From: Selaginella tamariscina
Lineage: Eukaryota; Streptophyta; Lycopodiopsida; Selaginellales; Selaginellaceae
Reading direction: 5' to 3'
Length of the DNA stretch: 64,000 nucleotides
NCBI GenBank assembly: GCA_003024785.1
Contig: PUQB01000281.1
Span: forward strand, 124,001-188,000
In this document: positions 60,012-64,000 of the stretch, piece by piece
Layout: the number at the start of each line of letters is the position of its first letter
Position numbering within the stretch: the stretch's first letter is position 1
Translations under genes and position numbers: made by a program
The notes under the pieces: generated by a model
Seen by the model: only the letters and a program-made list of their open reading frames with translations
The model's database searches: none
Told to the model about the DNA's origin: nothing

Positions 60012-60894
60012 ATGGTGGAGTGGAACGAGAAGCGGCTGGGGATGCTGGCGGAGGGTGTACGGATCTGCTTCTCCAAATGGACGGCGCTGCAGCTGGCCGT
60101 GCAGAATGAATGGGGAGGGCGCAATTCCGCCCAGAAGATGCAGCAGCTCGTCCAGAATGTCGTCGACTTCATGACCCAATCCAAAGGTTAGATCTCCCTG
60201 TGTGTGTGTGTGCGCGTGCGTGGACCTGTGTGTATTGAGTTTGTCTCCTTAGTTTTACAATTTCATTTATTTGCATTGGTTTATAACTCCAGAAATGCGT
60301 TACATTGATGATTTGGAGGATTTACTGGATGAAGCCCTGCTTGTTTCGTTCAACACCGAGATAGATGATGGCAGCATTGAAGAGGTGTGTATTGGTCTGT
60401 GTGTGTATATATACATATATATTATCACTCATTATATATAGTTTACTATCGATGTTTTCATATGCATTTGAAGTAGAATTGTTTGATCAGGTAGCAGAAA
60501 TAGTGTTGCACTTGGTTGAAGAATGCTCAGTTGGAGACTACCACAGGGTTCAGCAAATGTCTGGGCTTCCCTCTGGAGTCCAGGCATCAGTCTCCCGCGA
60601 CCAAGAGGTATTATATATATATAAACCCTGACTGAGCATTCCAGCTCAGCGAATGTATACTAATAATATGAAATATATGATATATATTAGGAAGGAGATG
60701 ATAATGATAATGATAACGAGGATGGTAAGGAGGAGCAGGCTTTAACATCAAGTACTGCGGAGGCTATGAACATTGAGAGTTCAAATGAGAACAAGGCTAC
60801 ACAAGGATTATCTGCAGAGGACATTGCCGATGGTTGGCAAGTAGTCCTACCCAGGGGAAAGGGTAAGGGAAAGGGTAAGCGTCATGCTAAATAG
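60012..60894 (+). CDS. TSR2: Pre-rRNA-processing protein TSR2
   Basis: Four exons (60012-60186, 60293-60384, 60491-60607, 60691-60894) join in frame to 195 residues. The TSR2 domain (about residues 12-105) shows ICFSKWTALQLAVQNEWGG, an acidic DDLEDLLDEALLVSFNTEI and DDGSIEEVA. TSR2 is a chaperone that brings ribosomal protein eS26 to the pre-40S particle and is needed for 20S pre-rRNA processing. A highly acidic linker (EGDDNDNDNEDGKEE) and a basic GKGKGKGKRHAK C-terminus follow DIADGWQVVLPRGK, as in plant TSR2. Introns 1 and 2 carry GT tracts at or near their 5' ends. No damage is seen. Confidence 0.95.
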
Positions 60895-61320
60895 TGAAGT
60901 TAATATCATGTTAAAGGTTTTGTTTTTCCAAATAGAAGATACGTACCTATTTAGGAATGTAGAACTTACATACACATGTATTATTCAGGCTTTTTATTAT
61001 CCAATTTATATAAGTCCCTGTGCAAACATTACTCAAAATCGCCACTTCGAAAAGGTTCTCCAGTAGTGCCTGACAAGAATACATTAGACATTACTCCTCG
61101 TGTGTACATATATATACATACATAGACATACACATAAAGTTATACTCATATTAATATTTATATACAATAAGAAAATCTCTCTCTAGTTGCAAAACATTAA
61201 CACACACACACACACACATATATATTTCTACACACATACATCTGGGAGCTGATGTATAATGCTTATACGAAATATATAAGAATGCAAATTGTCTAGCTAT
61301 AACTTTTAACATACCCTCGA
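60895..61320. other. Spacer with CA tract between convergent genes
   Basis: No gene is seen. It holds the 3' flanks of TSR2 and of the next, convergent gene; an AC tract lies at 61200-61217. Confidence 0.5.
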
Positions 61321-61644
61321 TCAATGCAGGGAGTCGAAAATGTACTTCAGCCTTGTAGGAAGAGGGGGCAGCTTCTTGCCATCTTTATTCACCTCATCCA
61401 GCACACGCTCTCTGAGACCCATCAAACCCTCCTTCAATCGCCGATTCTCTGTAATGACTTCATCGGATCTGCCACACAGCCCCATCCTGTGCTCGTTAAT
61501 CTCCTCCTCCATCTTCTTCATCTTCGTGATCATCGTGATCGCCAACAGTACACCGCCCAGCACCCCAATGTGCCCGCTGTACTTGTTCATTTTCAAGAAA
61601 AGCTTCGCCCCGAGCGTCCTCTTCGGCTCAATTATTTCCCCCAT
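61321..61644 (-). CDS. Small membrane-anchored coiled-coil protein, unknown
   Basis: A single intact frame of 107 residues starting MGEIIEPKRTLGAK. A hydrophobic segment at about residues 25-38 (IGVLGGVLLAITMI) is followed by a lysine-rich boundary and a charged, heptad-like stretch (KKMEEEINEHRM, ENRRLKEGLMGLRERV) to about residue 85, then KKLPPLPTRLKYIF. This suggests one membrane helix with a short coiled coil. No family is recognised. It is convergent with TSR2 and divergent from the gene starting near 61946. The balanced base composition and domain-like layout support a real gene; the overlapping plus-strand frame (61340-61888) is its shadow. Confidence 0.6.
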   Translation of the reverse strand: MGEIIEPKRTLGAKLFLKMNKYSGHIGVLGGVLLAITMITKMKKMEEEINEHRMGLCGRSDEVITENRRLKEGLMGLRERVLDEVNKDGKKLPPLPTRLKYIFDSLH

Positions 61645-61702
61645 TTCCTTTCTCTCTCACAGGAAAATGAAGAACAGATGGAAAGCGCTTCAAGCAGACA
61701 TG

Positions 61703-61944
61703 AACCCTAAGCGCATAAACCCTAAATTCATTGGTGAAGCGGGTGCAGCCCTTGTTCATTTCTGCGCCATGGCGCTTGTACGATCGAAGAGTTTGGACAG
61801 TACGGTAAATGAGCAAGAACATACATCTTTGATCGGACTGGACACGTGTCCGATAATCATTTGTTGTGGCTCGAAATCAAAAATATAGCTGCATTTGTGT
61901 GTGTTTTCTTCTTTGTAGATTATTTTGTTTTTCCGGGTTTAGGG
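61703..61944. promoter_or_regulatory. Telo-box-bearing divergent promoter region
   Basis: Between the two divergent starts lie AACCCTAA (61703-61710), AAACCCTAAA (about 61717-61726) and GTTTAGGG (61937-61944). These are telo-box-like sites in the likely leader or promoter of both genes. Confidence 0.4.
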
Positions 61945-61945
61945 C

Positions 61946-63960
61946 ATGGAACAGCGCCTTGGCGGTGGCGCCGAGCTTCTTGAAGCGTGTATGATTGGGT
62001 GTGAAGCATTGGAAGACGGAAGAGATTGCATCTGCGGCGTTTCCACTGCGCTTGCGCACGCATTTGATGAAGAATCCGAGTCGGAGGCCGAAATCAGGTA
62101 CTAATTCCCTCTTCCGTCGAAAAGTGTCTCTTTAAATCCTTGGCGCTATGGATTTTCTATGAAACATCACAGCGACAAAGATTTCACAACGTCGACATGA
62201 ACTTTACAGACGGAAAATCCTTGTCGCGTTGCATTTTCGTGAAAGAGATCGCAACATTGTGATGAAATCGCACTACATTTGTAAAATATATACGTTTCGT
62301 AAAGTCCGCATTTTTCCTGGTTCCGACATTGTCATCTTCTCATTCCCGTAGACTTTGTGTGTTTCGCTGCATGAGTCTTCCTGCATTCTTTGCAGGGCAT
62401 ACAAGCTTGGGAAGCATAAGTGTTCGTACAATCAGGTGAACCTCACCATCCGTGATGTGATCGTACCCAATACAGAGTTGAGGATTTCCGAGGCGGTTGA
62501 CTCTCCAGTCGGAGAAGAAGTTAACGAGCGACTCCGCGAAAGCTGTTTGAAATTCGATGTTCACTTCACAAGTGGGAACAGCGTAAATCTCTACGTCCTG
62601 CTCGTATTCTCCTGTCCTCCAAACAATCGGCCCCCGTAAGTCACATTCAGATAATATATTTGTACGTGGTACATATACATAGACGTACATACATGCATAA
62701 CACACACGTATACGCACACATATACAACGAAACGTTATACCTTTTTTGCAGTTATAGATGGTGTCCAGTTACTCGCACATTGTGCAAAAAGCGTTGTACA
62801 GGTCCAGTACTTCGAGGCCTTCAGCGGTTCGGCACTATGAAGGAGCCCAGGCACTTGTATATTGCAATCGACGAAGCAAGTACGCATCTTATCCCCACGC
62901 ATGACGGAGAGGCTCCTAGGTTCAGGTTCTTGATCGTTATTTATGATAATGAGCGTCAACTCTTGGGAAGTGCTGTATCCCGCCCGATCAGAGTCCTTGC
63001 CAACAATGATACTCCTCTTGGGGCTGCATCACTCGAGATTCACTGCAATATCAATGGTTGGTATTCACACACACACACACACACACTATGATTACTTCAA
63101 TAAAGTGAAACTAGTTAAGGCTGGCTATTTAGATGAGAAAAATAATTTTCAGCGTCCGGGATGTGGCGACTCCAGACTCAAGTTGACCGGAACAGCTCAC
63201 AGGAGACCGGTATGCCATTGTCAGGTACTTGTTATATTTTCTTTGTTTATGAACGAATTACGATAGTCAAAGTAGCTTGGCGTGTGTGTGTATGCGTGTA
63301 TTGAAGTATCTATTGTGTCGGTACTCACAGACATGACCAACCGATGGGGATGGCTGAGGAAGTGTAGTAAATTGACACCTGGGAGATCTTTAAGTTATGA
63401 CGAGCTGAAGAGCTAGCTGCTCAAGCAGAAGCAAGAAGAAGAGCCCAAGAAAGAGCCTGCTAAGTTAAATGAGGAACACCAGAAGCAGGAACCCGAGGTT
63501 GTGCAGACTCGGAGCTTCGAGCCTTTTCAATATCTCGAGAGCTTATTTACTGCTAAGCAGATTGATTATTTACAGAAGCAGAACCCAGGTACGTATAGTT
63601 ATTGGTAGTTCTACATTCCCCTGTTAAAGTACCACAGACAATAGAAGATAATTCCATTGCCCGTTTTATGTACAGTACAAGCATAAATAATTGATTTGTA
63701 TATCTTTGTATATCTATCACAAATACACAAGTAAGTGTCTTCTATATGTTGCAGCTTTTCTGTTCAATTTCGTACGCTACTCAAGAGAATTATACAACAA
63801 ATTTTGTCGAGATTGTTCACAGGAAGTTACACGCCCGACGCCCAAGCGACCATTGCCAAGCGCATGTATTGAAAATACCCGTTCTCAGAGGCATTTTCGT
63901 TGAGTGGTACGTGACTTTAAAACTAGGTTCAAACACACACACACACATTCAAATTAAGTA
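61946..63960 (+). CDS. Unrecognised multi-exon gene, incomplete at window end
   Basis: A spliced gene with clear exons at about 61946-62098, 62396-62635, 62752-63056, about 63153-63210, and later pieces at 63318-63591 and 63755 onward. Exons 2 and 3 join perfectly in frame (CPPNNRPP|YRWCPVT) and encode about 180 residues. They include KFDVHFTSGNSVNLYVLLVFS and RFRFLIVIYDNERQLLG then SRPIRVLANNDTP, beta-strand-rich sequence. The last segment is faintly reminiscent of the end of Rel/STAT-type Ig-fold DNA-binding domains, but I do not assign it. Exon 1 (starting MEQRLGGGAELL) needs a one-base shift to reach LAHAFDEESESEAE before the splice. Exon 5 has a stop in the main frame amid Glu/Lys/Gln-rich coiled coil (KQKQEEEPKKEPA). 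The function is unknown. Confidence 0.5.
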
Positions 63961-64000
63961 AAAAATTTCTTAGTCCCACTTTAGCTTATATGCACTTGCT

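Noticed and set aside
61340..61888. 182-codon plus-strand frame opposite the small membrane protein gene
   Set aside because: It is serine/leucine-biased as expected for an antisense shadow; the minus-strand frame has a coherent TM-plus-coiled-coil layout.

Overview
This is nuclear DNA of a land plant. It has small spliced genes with GT-AG introns (and one GC-AG intron), AT-rich microsatellite-filled spacers, telomere-type TTTAGGG repeats, Ty3/gypsy elements and plant-specific families (class B heat-shock factor, CYP71-clan P450, PLS-type PPR). The style of the PPR and P450 proteins recalls early vascular plants such as Selaginella; that assignment is inference. Many coding regions carry single-base frame breaks, mostly in or next to short homopolymers, so part of the apparent decay may be uncorrected long-read error. 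|| Layout. 1-5.1 kb: microsatellites and a minisatellite, then the HsfB promoter. 5.1-9.1 kb: a gene island of a class B heat-shock factor, MIA40 (minus) and a Josephin-like deubiquitinase (plus); the last two start only 28 bp apart. 10.1-18.1 kb: a decayed gypsy element with short LTRs, an intact P450 and a truncated PPR gene. 18.1-40.2 kb: a second gypsy copy split by a 19.8-kb element with 27-bp terminal inverted repeats and a TTAT target duplication. 40.8-44.0 kb: an EF-hand-like gene and NUP50. 44-48.5 kb: AT-rich spacer. 48.5-49.9 kb: a decayed MULE transposase. 50.6-59.9 kb: a near-repeat of the gypsy-P450-PPR block, with the P450 broken and the PPR gene at full length. 60.0-64.0 kb: TSR2, a small one-helix membrane protein and an unrecognised multi-exon gene that runs off the window. 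|| The TIR element is the most unusual object. On the minus strand it carries an FCP1/HAD-type phosphatase-like gene and a gene with a ParB-like motif pair followed by a region resembling a DNA methyltransferase. On the plus strand it carries a DUF7869-type putative transposase, interrupted by a 6.3-kb chromovirus with a perfect 5-bp target duplication. The two divergent major genes are each preceded by an array of about 16-18 copies of the 18-bp palindrome GGCGGGATTAATCCCGCC, spaced about every 45 bp. I know of no described plant transposon with this combination.
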